In this document: piece after piece, positions 34,511 to 44,362 of the stretch
Layout: the number at the start of each line of letters is the position of its first letter
How positions within the stretch are numbered: the first letter of the stretch is position 1
Assembly: GCF_024806835.1 (NCBI RefSeq)
Contig: NZ_JANTYU010000004.1
Span: 1 to 64,000 of the forward strand
Direction of reading: 5' to 3'
Origin: Xanthomonas sp. 3793
Lineage (GTDB): Bacteria > Pseudomonadota > Gammaproteobacteria > Xanthomonadales > Xanthomonadaceae
Length of the DNA stretch: 64,000 nucleotides
Position numbers and translations under genes: made by a program
The notes under the pieces: model-generated
Seen by the model: the letters and a program-made list of their open reading frames with translations, nothing else
Database searches by the model: none
What the model was told of the DNA's origin: nothing

Positions 34511-35149
34511 TGGATTCACCTTGTTTTTAATCGAATGGTGTTTATTAAAAATCCAAGAAGCGCTGCCTCGTGGCCTGCCTTGTTCCTCTTCAGGGCACCC
34601 ATCAGAGATGTCCGGAGCCAACCGAACGCGCTCCGTCGGCGTCCCGCCGAAGAGCATTCGCATGGCATAACATCGACAATGTCCGCACCGACACGCAGGC
34701 CAATGGCCTGTTTGTGTCCCGAGACATCACCTAAGACCTCAGATTCATTGGAGGCGAATGCGGCCGCGCCGACGTTATCGTCGCGACGATTGCCACCGTG
34801 ATATGCGGAGTATCTCCAGGGAGCGTTTGAGCGATCAGCATGGAATGCTGTGCCTGCGAACGGGGTGGTAAGTTCGCCATGCGGAAACTACGCCGCATAA
34901 CCGGCATAAGCAATCGTCAAACATTGCGTTTGGGCACAGATCCAACGACTGTCCATAGCGACATTTCAACTGCAGGCATTACTGCACAAATGGATGTGCC
35001 ATTACGCACAAAAAAACGGCCGCATCGCTTCCCGACGATGCAGCCGAATGGGAGGGTGCCCAACGTTGCCGTCGGGCGTCTTACAGCACCGGCACGCCGG
35101 TGACGGGAAGAAAGCGAAATGACCGCTTGGAGAGGGACAACAGAAGATC
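34511..35149. other. Intergenic region upstream of the GH6 gene, no gene seen
   Basis: About 640 bases. Short open frames exist, but none has a good start or a protein-like composition. It must contain the cellobiohydrolase promoter, close to its 34510 end, where the sequence is AT-rich (TTTTTAATCGAATGG and further T-rich runs). No perfect PIP box was found. Confidence 0.5.
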
Positions 35150-35187
35150 ATGTGCGACACGAGGCAGGGGTGCGCCGTGTCGCACAT
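35150..35187 (-). terminator. Terminator after the TonB-dependent receptor gene
   Basis: ATGTGCGACACG (35150-35161) pairs perfectly with CGTGTCGCACAT (35176-35187), 13 bases beyond the stop codon; on the minus strand it runs into a T-rich GATCTTCTGTTGT. Confidence 0.85.
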
Positions 35188-35199
35188 CGGAACATCACA

Positions 35200-38136
35200 T
35201 CAAAAGCGCAGACGCAGGCCCGCGTAATAACGACGCTCGAAGATGTTCTGGTCGTAGTAGTGATTGGTCCACTGCGCGTAACGCCGCTCGCTTTCACCGG
35301 TGAGGTTGGTGGCCTGGGCGTACAGCGTCAGATGATCGTTGACGTCGTAGCTGAAGGAGGCATCCAGATAGCCGACATCGTCGTTCCAGATCGCCAGCTC
35401 ATCGCCCCAGGCACCGCTGTTGACCTGACTGAAACGCTTGCTGCGCCAGTTGTAGGCCACGCGCGCCTGCAACTTGTCCTTTTGATACCACAGCACCGCA
35501 TTGGCCTGATGCTTGGAGTTGTCACCGATCGGAAGCGAGTTGCCTTCGATGTCGGTGTTGTCGGTATCGGCATCGGAGAAGGTGTAGTTGATGTTGGTAC
35601 CGAAACCGCTCAGCCAGCCCGGCAGGAAATCGAAGGCCTGCTGATAGCCGATTTCAAAGCCCTTGATCTTGCCGCCACCGCCGTTGACGATGCGTTCCAC
35701 CGGTCCACCCAGCCGCACCACGCCGTCGGCATCGGGCTGCGGCTCGATGTTGGTCACCGTGGTGGGGAACGACTTCACATCGATCAGGAACGCGCCCACG
35801 CTGATCAACGACGCATCGGAGAAATACCACTCCCACGAGGCGTTGTAGTTGGTGGCGCGGTACGGATCCAGATCCGGGTTACCGGAGCGTCCGTTGAGAA
35901 ACAGCACTGCATCCGACGGCAGCGCGGGGTTGCGCGGCGGCGTGCCATTGACAGCGTAAAAGCTCACCAGGCCGCGGCCGAGATCGGGCAGGTCCTGGCG
36001 TGCCACCGCCTTGTTGTAGGCAAAGCGCAGCTTCTGCGCGTCGGTGATATCCAGCGACAGGTTGGCGGTAGGCAGTACATCGGTGTACTGGCGGTTCAGG
36101 CGATTGGTGCCGATCGCCGGGCTGACGCCGTTCCATTCCACGTTGCCGATGAACACGTTGCCGCTGCTCAGGTACTGATCGATCGCCAGCTTGGTCTGCA
36201 CGATGCGCGCGCCGATGTTGGCCGTCCACGGCACCGCACTGCCGGTACCGCCTTCCAGGTTCGCAAGGAAGTACGCTGCGGTGCTCTTTTCGGTGACCTT
36301 GTACGAGTCTGCCGCCTGCTGGTAGGCCACGTTGCCCGGGTACAGGCTGTTGAGATAGCCCACCGGGTCCTTCATGACCTGCGGGTTGATCGCCGGCAAG
36401 CCCTGGCTGCCCAGGCCGGTGACCTTGAGCGGATCGAAGTCGTTGAAGTACGCCCAATAGCCGGGGATGGAGTTGAACGGCAGCAGACGCGCTTCGGAGA
36501 CGCCGCTGCAGGTGTCGACGATCAACGGGTCCTTGAAGTAGTACAGCGAGCGATTGGGATCTGCGCATGTGGTCGACACCGGCGACAGGTAGCGATAGGT
36601 ATCCAGCTTGACCTCACGCTCGCCGTAGCGAATGCCGAACTGGAACCCGCGCACCACGCCCTCATCGAACTCGAAGGTGCCGTCGGCGCGGAACGCGTCC
36701 ATCGTCGCTTCGATCTTGTTGCCCTGTGCCCACGTGGACATCAGCTGCCAGTTGTCCGGGTTGGACACATCGGTGCCCAGGTTGACCGCCGGATAGGTGC
36801 CGCGGAAATCCACCGAGGCATCGACCGTCGGCAGTCCGTTGGCATTGGCCCATTGCGTGACGCCGCCGGCGCGCGTGATCTGGTCGCCGCGTGTCACCAC
36901 CGCATCGGCGCGCGCTTCGTCGTAGGTACGCTGCGCATCGCCATGCACCCAACGGAACGACGCACGGAACGGACCGCCGTCATCGAAGCGCAGTTCCAGG
37001 TTGGTATTGAGCGAATCCGAATCGGCCACGCCGGCCATCGAATGCGCCTGGAAGCGGTTGTAGCGGAACTGGCCGTATTCGAGCACACCGTTGGAATCGA
37101 CCACCGATCCTGGCTGCAACTGATTGGTCGCCCAACCGGTGTGCAGCTGTGCGGCCACCGAGGTGTCGTGGTCTTCGAGCTTGGTATAGGCCGCATCGGC
37201 CAATACCGTCCACGAATCATTGATGTTGAACTGGAACGAGCCGTTGACGCCGGTGCGCTGGCGGTCGGTGCTGCGGTTATCCAGTTCGGTGGCGACCCAG
37301 TTGTAGAAATAGTCGCGCGGCAGGTTGGACGGATCGGTATTGCTGCCGATGCGGCCATCGCCGTTGAAATCGAAGCCCACGTTCTGCTCGGTGGATTTCT
37401 GCGCACCGTTGGAATACACGCTGGGGTGCTTGTTCTCCAGCGTGGCATCGGAGTACGACACAGCCAGCAACGCGCCCCAGCGCTCGGTGCGGAAGCTGGC
37501 AAGGCCCGAGTACAACTCGTTGAGTTCCTGCACTCGGTCGCCGTAGGAGCCTTCGGCCTGGCCGCTGAAGGTCCAGCCTTCGGGCAGATCGAACGGGCGA
37601 CGCGTCTTGAGCGACACCGTGCCGCTGATGCCGCCATCCAGGTCGGCGGCGGTGGGCGACTTGATCACGTCCACGCCGCTGAACAGCGTCGGCGGAATGT
37701 CGACGAAGTCCGGTTGCGCACGTCCGATGTTGGGTTGGCCGAACTGATCGCCGCCACCAGCGCTCAGATACAACTCGCCGTTCATCGTGGTCTGCACCTG
37801 CGGCATGCCGCGGATATTGAGCTGCGAGCCCTCGCCCGCAGAGCGCCGGATCTGCACGCCGGGCACGCGCTGCAGCGAATCGGTGATGGTGACGTCGGGC
37901 AGCTTGCCGATGTCTTCGGCGGAGATCGAGTCGATGATCTGCGCGGCAGTGCGCTTGTTCTCGATGGCCTCGGCCTGCGCGCCGCGCACGCCCTTGACCA
38001 TGACCTTGTCCAGATCGGTGACGCCGGCCGTGCTGCCGGCTTCCTGCGCTGCGGCAGTTGCCGCGACCAGTGTGAGTGCAGCCGCCAGCGCGGCGGCCAG
38101 CGGGGTGTGACGGGTACTGCGATGCAGCTTGTTCAT
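35200..38136 (-). CDS. TonB-dependent outer-membrane receptor, probable carbohydrate uptake
   Basis: A 978-residue receptor from ATG 38136 with GGGAGGGG upstream. Signal peptide MNKLHRSTRHTPLAAALAAA. A plug domain begins ENKRTAAQIIDSISAEDIGK, the form typical of Xanthomonas sugar-type receptors, then a 22-strand barrel ending YYAGLRLRF with terminal Phe. It lies 141 bases downstream of a GH2 enzyme on the same strand and next to a cellobiohydrolase and GH97 gene, like a CUT (carbohydrate utilisation with TonB receptor) locus. It probably imports oligosaccharides released by these enzymes. Confidence 0.93.
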   Translation of the reverse strand: MNKLHRSTRHTPLAAALAAALTLVAATAAAQEAGSTAGVTDLDKVMVKGVRGAQAEAIENKRTAAQIIDSISAEDIGKLPDVTITDSLQRVPGVQIRRSAGEGSQLNIRGMPQVQTTMNGELYLSAGGGDQFGQPNIGRAQPDFVDIPPTLFSGVDVIKSPTAADLDGGISGTVSLKTRRPFDLPEGWTFSGQAEGSYGDRVQELNELYSGLASFRTERWGALLAVSYSDATLENKHPSVYSNGAQKSTEQNVGFDFNGDGRIGSNTDPSNLPRDYFYNWVATELDNRSTDRQRTGVNGSFQFNINDSWTVLADAAYTKLEDHDTSVAAQLHTGWATNQLQPGSVVDSNGVLEYGQFRYNRFQAHSMAGVADSDSLNTNLELRFDDGGPFRASFRWVHGDAQRTYDEARADAVVTRGDQITRAGGVTQWANANGLPTVDASVDFRGTYPAVNLGTDVSNPDNWQLMSTWAQGNKIEATMDAFRADGTFEFDEGVVRGFQFGIRYGEREVKLDTYRYLSPVSTTCADPNRSLYYFKDPLIVDTCSGVSEARLLPFNSIPGYWAYFNDFDPLKVTGLGSQGLPAINPQVMKDPVGYLNSLYPGNVAYQQAADSYKVTEKSTAAYFLANLEGGTGSAVPWTANIGARIVQTKLAIDQYLSSGNVFIGNVEWNGVSPAIGTNRLNRQYTDVLPTANLSLDITDAQKLRFAYNKAVARQDLPDLGRGLVSFYAVNGTPPRNPALPSDAVLFLNGRSGNPDLDPYRATNYNASWEWYFSDASLISVGAFLIDVKSFPTTVTNIEPQPDADGVVRLGGPVERIVNGGGGKIKGFEIGYQQAFDFLPGWLSGFGTNINYTFSDADTDNTDIEGNSLPIGDNSKHQANAVLWYQKDKLQARVAYNWRSKRFSQVNSGAWGDELAIWNDDVGYLDASFSYDVNDHLTLYAQATNLTGESERRYAQWTNHYYDQNIFERRYYAGLRLRF

Positions 38137-38277
38137 GGTCCCCTCCCAGGGATGACGACAATCCACGACCGTTTCGAATGGCAATGCCGGGGGGCAATGC
38201 AGTAATGGCTGACGCGCCGATCGGTGCGTCAGTGCAGACGCCGTGCAAGCGCACGACGTGGCAACTTGCTGGTGCCG

Positions 38278-41200
38278 CTACGGAAGCCCGTTGGCAGCGC
38301 CAGTTGATGGTTCGACATTCCAGCCGCGCACTTGCAGCGTGGCGTTGCGCAGGGTGTCCGCAGACGGGCCACGGATTTCCACCTCGCGCTGCTCGCCCGG
38401 CACCAGGCTCAGATAGTTGTCGCTGTAGTACGCCGGCAGGATGCGTTGGCCTTGCGCGTCCACCAGAGTCAGCTTGGTGTTGAGCGCCACCTGTTGCGAG
38501 GCGTTGCGCACGGTCGCGCGTAGCACCGGTTCCGCACCGTCTTGCAGCTGCGTGCCGAGCTGCACCGGCACTGCCGCCAGCGCATCCAGGCCGCGCATGG
38601 CCGCCGCATCGCGTGCCACCCAGTAGAAATTGCGCGAGCGCACCACCGCATCGCGATCGAGCAATTGCAGGCGTACAAAGCCCAGCCCGTTGGTGTCCTT
38701 GAGCAGCGGCGCCAGTTGCAGTACCGGTGCCGAGACCGCAACGGGCGCGGCGTCCACCGCCTGTTCGCGTTGCTGCAGCAACGTACCGTCGGTGCCGTAG
38801 ATCTCTGCACGCACACGCAGGCCGCGCACCGGGTCGCTGGCATTGTTGACTACCACCACTTCATGGCCGGGCAGGTTCATCTGCACATGCAGCATCTCTG
38901 CCGCGTTGCGCACGCCGTAGTAGGCCGCGTGGGTGTCGTAGTCGTGGCTGTAGATCTGCCACATGTTGCTGGGCCAGGCCGGATGGCTCATCCACAGCAG
39001 GCGCCCGCTGTTCTTGGTCCACAGCTGCGCGTTGAAGCCTTCGAAGATGGCGCGATGGGTGTCGTAGTTGAGCAACTGCGCCTTGCGCTCGAAATCTTCC
39101 AGGCTGGTGGGCACACCCAGCTTGTCGGTGAGCGAACGCATGAAGCTGGCGGTGTCGCCGTTACCGGACTGGTGCCAGTCGTGATAGGCCCAGGCATCGC
39201 CGATCGGCCACTGATCGCCAGCAGCAGGTATCGAAGCCTTGAATGACTCCAGCGTGGAGAACGACGGCGTGCCCACCTCCACCGAAAAGCCCTGCGCCAA
39301 CGCATTGAAGTAGGCCACCGGCTCGCGGTAGTTGTACGGGCCGCTGCCTTGCAGATTGACCTGGTTGGAACTGCCGGTGTACCAGCGCGTGCCGTCCAGT
39401 TCGGCGACCAGCGCATCCAGGCCTTCGTTGAGGATGGGCGCGGGCACGCCTTCGTTGCGGCCGAACCACAGCACGATGGACGGGTGGTTGCGGAAGCGCT
39501 TGATCACCTCGGAGGCGTTGTCCAGGAACAGCGCCGCATCGGCCGGCTCCATGTTGTAGTTCTGGGTGGACTGCCAGAAGTCGTTGAAGACCAGCATGCC
39601 GTATTCGTCGGCCAGATCGAAGAAGCTGGCTTCGGTGTTCTGCCCCACCCAGTTGCGCACCACGTTGAAATGCGCATCGCGTTGCAGGCAGAAGTACGGC
39701 TCCAGCCGCTCGCGCGAGACGCGCTTGCGCCAGTCGTCCATGCCCCAGTTGCCGCCCTTGACGGCAATGCGCACGCCATTGATGCGGATGGCCAGGTAAG
39801 GCGCCAGCGCGTCATCGCTGAGCGGCGTGACTGCCGGCGATGCCTGCGCGCCGGGATAGAACGATTGCGCATCGCCGCCGGGCACGGGGCGGATCGCACT
39901 GTGGCGGGCATCGACAATGCGTTCGCCACGCTGACGTGCCTTGTTGAAATCCACCAGCACGCGGCGCAGCGCACCGTCCTGGTCGAACAGCGACAGCTCG
40001 TAACTGACCTCGCGGATGCCGAAGCGCAGCTGCTGCGTGTCCGATGGCGTACCGGCCACTTCGACGCTGGCCTGCAAGGTATATAGCGCAGGCTCGCCAT
40101 AGCCGTTGGGCCACCACAGGCGCGGATTGGCAATCGCCAGTTCCGGCGTGTCGGCGGCGCCGAGCGTGAGCGTTGTACCACCGGCCGGCACATTGACCTG
40201 CCGCCGGATGCGCACCTCGCCGATGCCCAGTTGCAGGGTGCCCTGCACCGCCGCGGCACTGTCGTTGCGCAATGGCACGCTGATTTCGAGCTCGGCACGC
40301 CGGTGATCCGGAGCCAGCCGCGTCGTCACCACCCGGGTGTCGCCAAGCGCCAACGGCCCGGTGGCATGTAACTGCACGTCCTGCCACAGGCCGGCGTTGC
40401 GATCGCGTACCGCCGGAATCCAGTCCCAGCCTTCGCTGGCGATGAAGGTCGGCCCATCCAGCGCCTGCACACCGCCATTCTCGCCCACGCCTGCGGTCAT
40501 CGATTGCTCGTGCGCGATGCCGGGATGCGGCGGCGGCGAGACACGCACTGCGATGATGTTGCGGCCAGCCTTGAGCTGCTTGCTGACATCGAAGCGGCCG
40601 CGTGCGAACGCACCGCGCGTACGCCCGACCTGGGTGCCGTTGACCCAGACCTCGCCCGCATAGTTGATGCCGTTGAACAGCAGTTCCAGCCGCTTGCCCT
40701 GCGCTGCAGCAGGCAGATCGAAATGGCTGCGGTACCACCAGTCCTGCCGGCTCAGCGACTCGGGAATGGCCATGTTGTTGAGACCGATGTCCGGGTCCGG
40801 ATACACGCCCCGATCGACCAGCGTGGTGAGCACCGTGCCTGGCACCGTGGCCACGTGCCAGGCCGCGCCGCCGTGGTCATCACCGCGCGACAGGATGGCG
40901 CCAGTGGCCTGCCCCAGATCCGGTGCCGCAGCCAGTTGCCACGCACCGACCCGCCATGCCGCAGCATCCAGCGGCTGCAGCGCGGGCGTCGGTTGTACCG
41001 GCTTGGCCACCGGCGCAGAGAAGGCCGCCGCACTGCGCGGCAGCGTTGCGGGCGCCTGCGGTGCGACCTGGCCAGCCATCTGCCTGACCTGGACCTGCCA
41101 GGCCGGCGAGGCGTCTTCGAAACGCTGCGGGGCCTGATCCGGCACCTTGGCCGCAAGCTGCACGATGGCCGGCGCATCCAGTGCAGCGGAATGCGCAAGA

Positions 41201-41745
41201 AAGCCGGCAATCTCGCCACCGAAGTGCTGCGTATAGGCGGCGGGCTGCTCGCGCGGACCGAACATCAGCACGGGCGCGACCGCACTCTGGCGGACTGCGC
41301 CACTGGCGACCTGACGGCCATTGGCGTAAAGCGTCAACCGCCCGCCTTTCGCCACTGCAGCCAGCTGCGTCCAGGCCCCCGCAGGCAGCGCCTGCTTGCT
41401 GCGCAACACCGTATCTGCGCCCTGCACGAAAGCGAGCCTGCCGTTGTCGATTGCGAAGTAACGCCCGGCCGATTTCGGATCGCCCAGACCGGCGATCAAT
41501 GCCGGGCCGGCATTCGCACGCGAGGGACGCACCCAGCCTGAGATGCTCCAGTCCGCGTCGGCAGCCAATCCTGGCGCATCGGCGGCTAGCTTCTTTGCCA
41601 GCCCCATCCCGCCCGCCAGCACGCGGACATCGTATGGACCGGGCGACTGCACATCGGCGGGCGCAGCCTCCACTGCAGCCCAGGCCATGCAACCACACAC
41701 CACCCACAGCGCTCCACGGCGGAACGCCTTGCGAACCATCAGCAT
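38278..41745 (-). CDS. Large secreted GH2 glycosidase (beta-mannosidase / exo-glucosaminidase type) with N-terminal LamG-like domain
   Basis: About 1155 residues from ATG 41745 with GGGAGAGG upstream. Signal peptide MLMVRKAFRRGALWVVCGCM. Residues about 30-200 form a concanavalin-like sheet domain (WSISGWVRPSRANAGPALIA). Then come the GH2 sugar-binding, sandwich and TIM-barrel domains: GINYAGEVWVNGTQVGR, LWFGRNEGVPAP (acid/base Glu) and FSVEVGTPSFSTLES (nucleophile Glu). Family GH2 members of this length include exo-beta-D-glucosaminidases and mannosylglycoprotein endo-beta-mannosidases. The exact linkage is not predictable. It is upstream of the TonB-dependent receptor and probably transcribed with it. 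Confidence 0.9.
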   Translation of the reverse strand: MLMVRKAFRRGALWVVCGCMAWAAVEAAPADVQSPGPYDVRVLAGGMGLAKKLAADAPGLAADADWSISGWVRPSRANAGPALIAGLGDPKSAGRYFAIDNGRLAFVQGADTVLRSKQALPAGAWTQLAAVAKGGRLTLYANGRQVASGAVRQSAVAPVLMFGPREQPAAYTQHFGGEIAGFLAHSAALDAPAIVQLAAKVPDQAPQRFEDASPAWQVQVRQMAGQVAPQAPATLPRSAAAFSAPVAKPVQPTPALQPLDAAAWRVGAWQLAAAPDLGQATGAILSRGDDHGGAAWHVATVPGTVLTTLVDRGVYPDPDIGLNNMAIPESLSRQDWWYRSHFDLPAAAQGKRLELLFNGINYAGEVWVNGTQVGRTRGAFARGRFDVSKQLKAGRNIIAVRVSPPPHPGIAHEQSMTAGVGENGGVQALDGPTFIASEGWDWIPAVRDRNAGLWQDVQLHATGPLALGDTRVVTTRLAPDHRRAELEISVPLRNDSAAAVQGTLQLGIGEVRIRRQVNVPAGGTTLTLGAADTPELAIANPRLWWPNGYGEPALYTLQASVEVAGTPSDTQQLRFGIREVSYELSLFDQDGALRRVLVDFNKARQRGERIVDARHSAIRPVPGGDAQSFYPGAQASPAVTPLSDDALAPYLAIRINGVRIAVKGGNWGMDDWRKRVSRERLEPYFCLQRDAHFNVVRNWVGQNTEASFFDLADEYGMLVFNDFWQSTQNYNMEPADAALFLDNASEVIKRFRNHPSIVLWFGRNEGVPAPILNEGLDALVAELDGTRWYTGSSNQVNLQGSGPYNYREPVAYFNALAQGFSVEVGTPSFSTLESFKASIPAAGDQWPIGDAWAYHDWHQSGNGDTASFMRSLTDKLGVPTSLEDFERKAQLLNYDTHRAIFEGFNAQLWTKNSGRLLWMSHPAWPSNMWQIYSHDYDTHAAYYGVRNAAEMLHVQMNLPGHEVVVVNNASDPVRGLRVRAEIYGTDGTLLQQREQAVDAAPVAVSAPVLQLAPLLKDTNGLGFVRLQLLDRDAVVRSRNFYWVARDAAAMRGLDALAAVPVQLGTQLQDGAEPVLRATVRNASQQVALNTKLTLVDAQGQRILPAYYSDNYLSLVPGEQREVEIRGPSADTLRNATLQVRGWNVEPSTGAANGLP

Positions 41746-41889
41746 TAGAGGCCTCTCCCAAGCTCTACTGCCAAGCAACGGTGCACACCACTCGCACGCA
41801 ACCGACAGACGACTCGCAGTCGTGGTGTCGCTTGCTTTCGAATGATGCCGCCCGTGGCTGCCGCCCCTGTTTCAGCGGCCATGGTGCGA

Positions 41890-41901
41890 GGTAACGTTAC
41901 C
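41890..41901. promoter_or_regulatory. Palindromic LacI-type operator candidate
   Basis: GGTAACGTTACC is a perfect 12-bp palindrome with the central CG typical of LacI-family operators. It lies in the divergent promoter between the GH2 gene (start 41745) and the GH97 gene (start 41964), so it could control both. Confidence 0.6.
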
Positions 41902-41963
41902 CCAGGTGGATACCGACAACAACCGTTCTGCGTTAGGGTTGGCGCTCCCAGGAGGAGGGACTC

Positions 41964-43928
41964 ATGCGAAACCTGATCCATTCCGCATTACCGGCGGCGT
42001 GCGCATTGCTGTGTGCGATCGCGCTTCCTGCAGCTGCGCAGCGTTTGCAGGTGCAGTCGCCCGATGCACGTACGCAGGTGGAATTGACGCTAAGCGACGG
42101 CGGCGTGCCGACCTATCGTGTGCTGTATCGCAACAAAGTCGTGCTCGACGACGCCCCGCTTGGACTGGATCTGGGCCGCGCCAATACGCTCGGCAAGGCG
42201 ATGACGCTGCAGGGCAGCACGACCGACACGCATGACAGCCGGTTTGCCTTGGCCGTGGGCAAGACGCGTCAGGCACGCGACCACTACCGCCAATTGCGCG
42301 TGCAGTTGTCCGATCCGCAACAACGGCGCCTGACGGTGGAATTGCGTGCCTACGACGACGGCGTTGCACTGCGTTATGTGCTGCCCGATGCCGGTGAGGT
42401 GCGGATTCGCAACGAGCTCACCAGCTTTGCGTTTCCACGCGACTATTCCTGCTGGACCTTGAACCTGGGCCGCTTCGGAACCAGCCATGAGGGCGAATAC
42501 GATGCGATCCCCGCATCCAGATTGCGCCCGCACAATCTGCTCGAGTTGCCCCTGGTCTGCCAGACCGATGCCAGCGGCACCACGCTGGCGATTGCCGAGG
42601 CCAACCTGCGCGATTACGCCGGCCTGTATCTCACCGGCCGCGAGGATGGCGACCTGGGCGTATCGGCAAAATTGTCGCCACGCTTGGACAACCCCAAGCT
42701 AGCGGTCAGCTTCGACGCCAAAGGCAGCGATTTCGCCACCCCGTGGCGGGTGATCATGCTCGGCGACAACCCGGCCAGCCTGATCGAATCCAACCTGATT
42801 TCCGCACTCAACCCGCCGCCGGCCTTCAATGTGAGCTGGGTGCGCGCGGGCAAATCTGCGTGGGATTGGTGGTCCGGCTCGCTGGCCAGTGGTGTGGCCA
42901 ATCCGGGCATGAATACCGCCACGATTCAGCGCTATATCGATCACGCCCAGCAATTGAAACTGCAGTACATGTTGATCGACGACGGCTGGTATTTCGGCAG
43001 CACCGGCGATGGTCAGTACAACGTCGATGCCGATATCCGCAGGCCGGTGGAGCAACTCGATCTGCCGGGCCTGGTCAGCTACGCCCGTCAGCGTCACATC
43101 GGGCTGTGGTTGTGGGCGCATTGGCGCGCGCTCGATGCGCACATGGACGAAGCGCTCGCCTGGTACCAGCAACTCGGCATCAAGGGCATCAAGGTCGACT
43201 TCATGGACCGCGACGACCAGCAGATGGTGGACTTCTACCATCGCCTGCTGAGCAAGGCCGCCGAACACAAGCTGTTGGTCGATCTGCACGGTGCGTATCA
43301 CCCCACCGGCCTGACCCGCACCTATCCCAATTATCTGACCCAGGAAGGCGTGCTCGGCGCCGAATACAACAAATGGACCACGCGCATCACCGCCACGCAT
43401 AACCTCACGTTGCCGTTCACGCGGATGTTGCTCGGGCCGATGGACTACACACCGGGCGGCTTCCGCAATGTGCGCCCGGCCGAGTTCAAGATGCAGCACA
43501 TCGCACCGCAGGTGATGACCACACGCGCGCAGCAGCTGGCAATGTACGTGGTGTACGAGAGCCCGTTCGCAGTGGTGGCCGACAGCCCCGAACAATACGC
43601 AAACGTGCCGGCAGCGCAGTTCCTGCGCGATGTCCCGGCAAGCTGGGACGAAACCCGTGCACTGCAAGGCGCCATCGGCGAGCACATCGCGCTGGCGCGG
43701 CGCAGCGGCAAGGACTGGTATGTGGGCGCGATGACCAACGAGCAGCCACGCACCTTGACCTTGCCGCTATCGTTCCTGGGCAAGGGCAGCTGGACCGCAA
43801 CGATCTACGCCGACGGCCAGGCGCCCACCGAGGTCCACATCGAGACCCGCAAGCTCACCCGTGAGAGCAGCCTGCAACTGGAACTGGCTGCAAACGGCGG
43901 CGCGGCGGTACGGCTGCAGAAGAAATAA
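41964..43928 (+). CDS. GH97 glycoside hydrolase (alpha-glucosidase/alpha-galactosidase type)
   Basis: A 654-residue enzyme from ATG 41964 with GGAGGAGGG upstream. Signal peptide MRNLIHSALPAACALLCAIA. The family core is clear: N-terminal sandwich (LDLGRANTLGKAMTLQG), SAWDWWSGSLASG, then YMLIDDGWYFGSTGDG, GIKGIKVDFMDRDDQ and LGAEYNKWTTR. GH97 works by inversion or retention depending on subfamily; the activity type cannot be told here. It is divergent to GH2 and shares an operator-like palindrome with it. Confidence 0.92.
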   Translation: MRNLIHSALPAACALLCAIALPAAAQRLQVQSPDARTQVELTLSDGGVPTYRVLYRNKVVLDDAPLGLDLGRANTLGKAMTLQGSTTDTHDSRFALAVGKTRQARDHYRQLRVQLSDPQQRRLTVELRAYDDGVALRYVLPDAGEVRIRNELTSFAFPRDYSCWTLNLGRFGTSHEGEYDAIPASRLRPHNLLELPLVCQTDASGTTLAIAEANLRDYAGLYLTGREDGDLGVSAKLSPRLDNPKLAVSFDAKGSDFATPWRVIMLGDNPASLIESNLISALNPPPAFNVSWVRAGKSAWDWWSGSLASGVANPGMNTATIQRYIDHAQQLKLQYMLIDDGWYFGSTGDGQYNVDADIRRPVEQLDLPGLVSYARQRHIGLWLWAHWRALDAHMDEALAWYQQLGIKGIKVDFMDRDDQQMVDFYHRLLSKAAEHKLLVDLHGAYHPTGLTRTYPNYLTQEGVLGAEYNKWTTRITATHNLTLPFTRMLLGPMDYTPGGFRNVRPAEFKMQHIAPQVMTTRAQQLAMYVVYESPFAVVADSPEQYANVPAAQFLRDVPASWDETRALQGAIGEHIALARRSGKDWYVGAMTNEQPRTLTLPLSFLGKGSWTATIYADGQAPTEVHIETRKLTRESSLQLELAANGGAAVRLQKK

Positions 43929-44013
43929 GCGCGGCGATCTGGGCCCGCGACGCCCCCTTTGCCATCTGCAGAGGGGGATGGGGATACGACGGCGATGTGC
44001 AAGGATCACTCCC

Positions 44014-44051
44014 GCTATCGCGCTTGACCTGTCGAATGGCAGGTCGATAGC
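44014..44051 (+). terminator. Probable terminator of the GH97 gene
   Basis: GCTATCG (44014-44020) with CGATAGC (44045-44051) and an inner ACCTG/CAGGT pair; the left arm carries a 6-base bulge. No T run. Confidence 0.45.
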
Positions 44052-44255
44052 AGCCCGGCATCTCAGCAACACTACAGCTGCATGGGCGTGATCGTGCGCA
44101 CTGTTGCGCAGCGGCACCGCGCCGCACATCGCCTGGCGCGCGTGTGCAGCGGACATCCGCTTAGCGCATTGCGCTTGCCGTGTGCCTGGCGTCACGCAAT
44201 CAACGCATACGGATATTTTTGCAAAGCATACGTTTTAGGATGCGCGCACCTTCAC

Positions 44256-44292
44256 CGCAGGTCGAGCCGGCTGTCCTCCGGCTCGACCTGCG
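44256..44292. promoter_or_regulatory. Perfect 15-bp hairpin upstream of the neprosin gene
   Basis: CGCAGGTCGAGCCGG (44256-44270) and its exact complement CCGGCTCGACCTGCG (44278-44292), loop CTGTCCT, ending 70 bases before the start codon. It could be a leader structure, an attenuator or a factor-binding site. Confidence 0.6.
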
Positions 44293-44362
44293 ACGTGATG
44301 GCGCGGCCTGCATGGTTCGCCGCATGCGGGGCCGTTTCATTCCGGCGCCAGGAAACACTCCC

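Larger units (their letters stand above)
43929..44362. other. Intergenic region GH97 to neprosin with terminator and 15-bp hairpin
   Basis: About 430 bases without a gene. A stem at 44014-44051 (GCTATCG/CGATAGC outer, ACCTG/CAGGT inner, with a bulge) looks like the GH97 terminator. A perfect 15-bp hairpin lies at 44256-44292. The AT-rich stretch at 44200-44240 with two GCATACG copies is the likely promoter of the next gene. Confidence 0.6.

Noticed and set aside
34511..35149. PIP box (TTCGC-N15-TTCGC) for HrpX control of the cellobiohydrolase
   Set aside because: Single TTCGC words occur, but no pair with the right spacing was found in either direction.
35119..38205. Open frame of over 1000 codons on the plus strand opposite the TonB-dependent receptor
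   Set aside because: It is the antisense shadow of a clear receptor gene in GC-rich DNA, with low-complexity composition and no family features.
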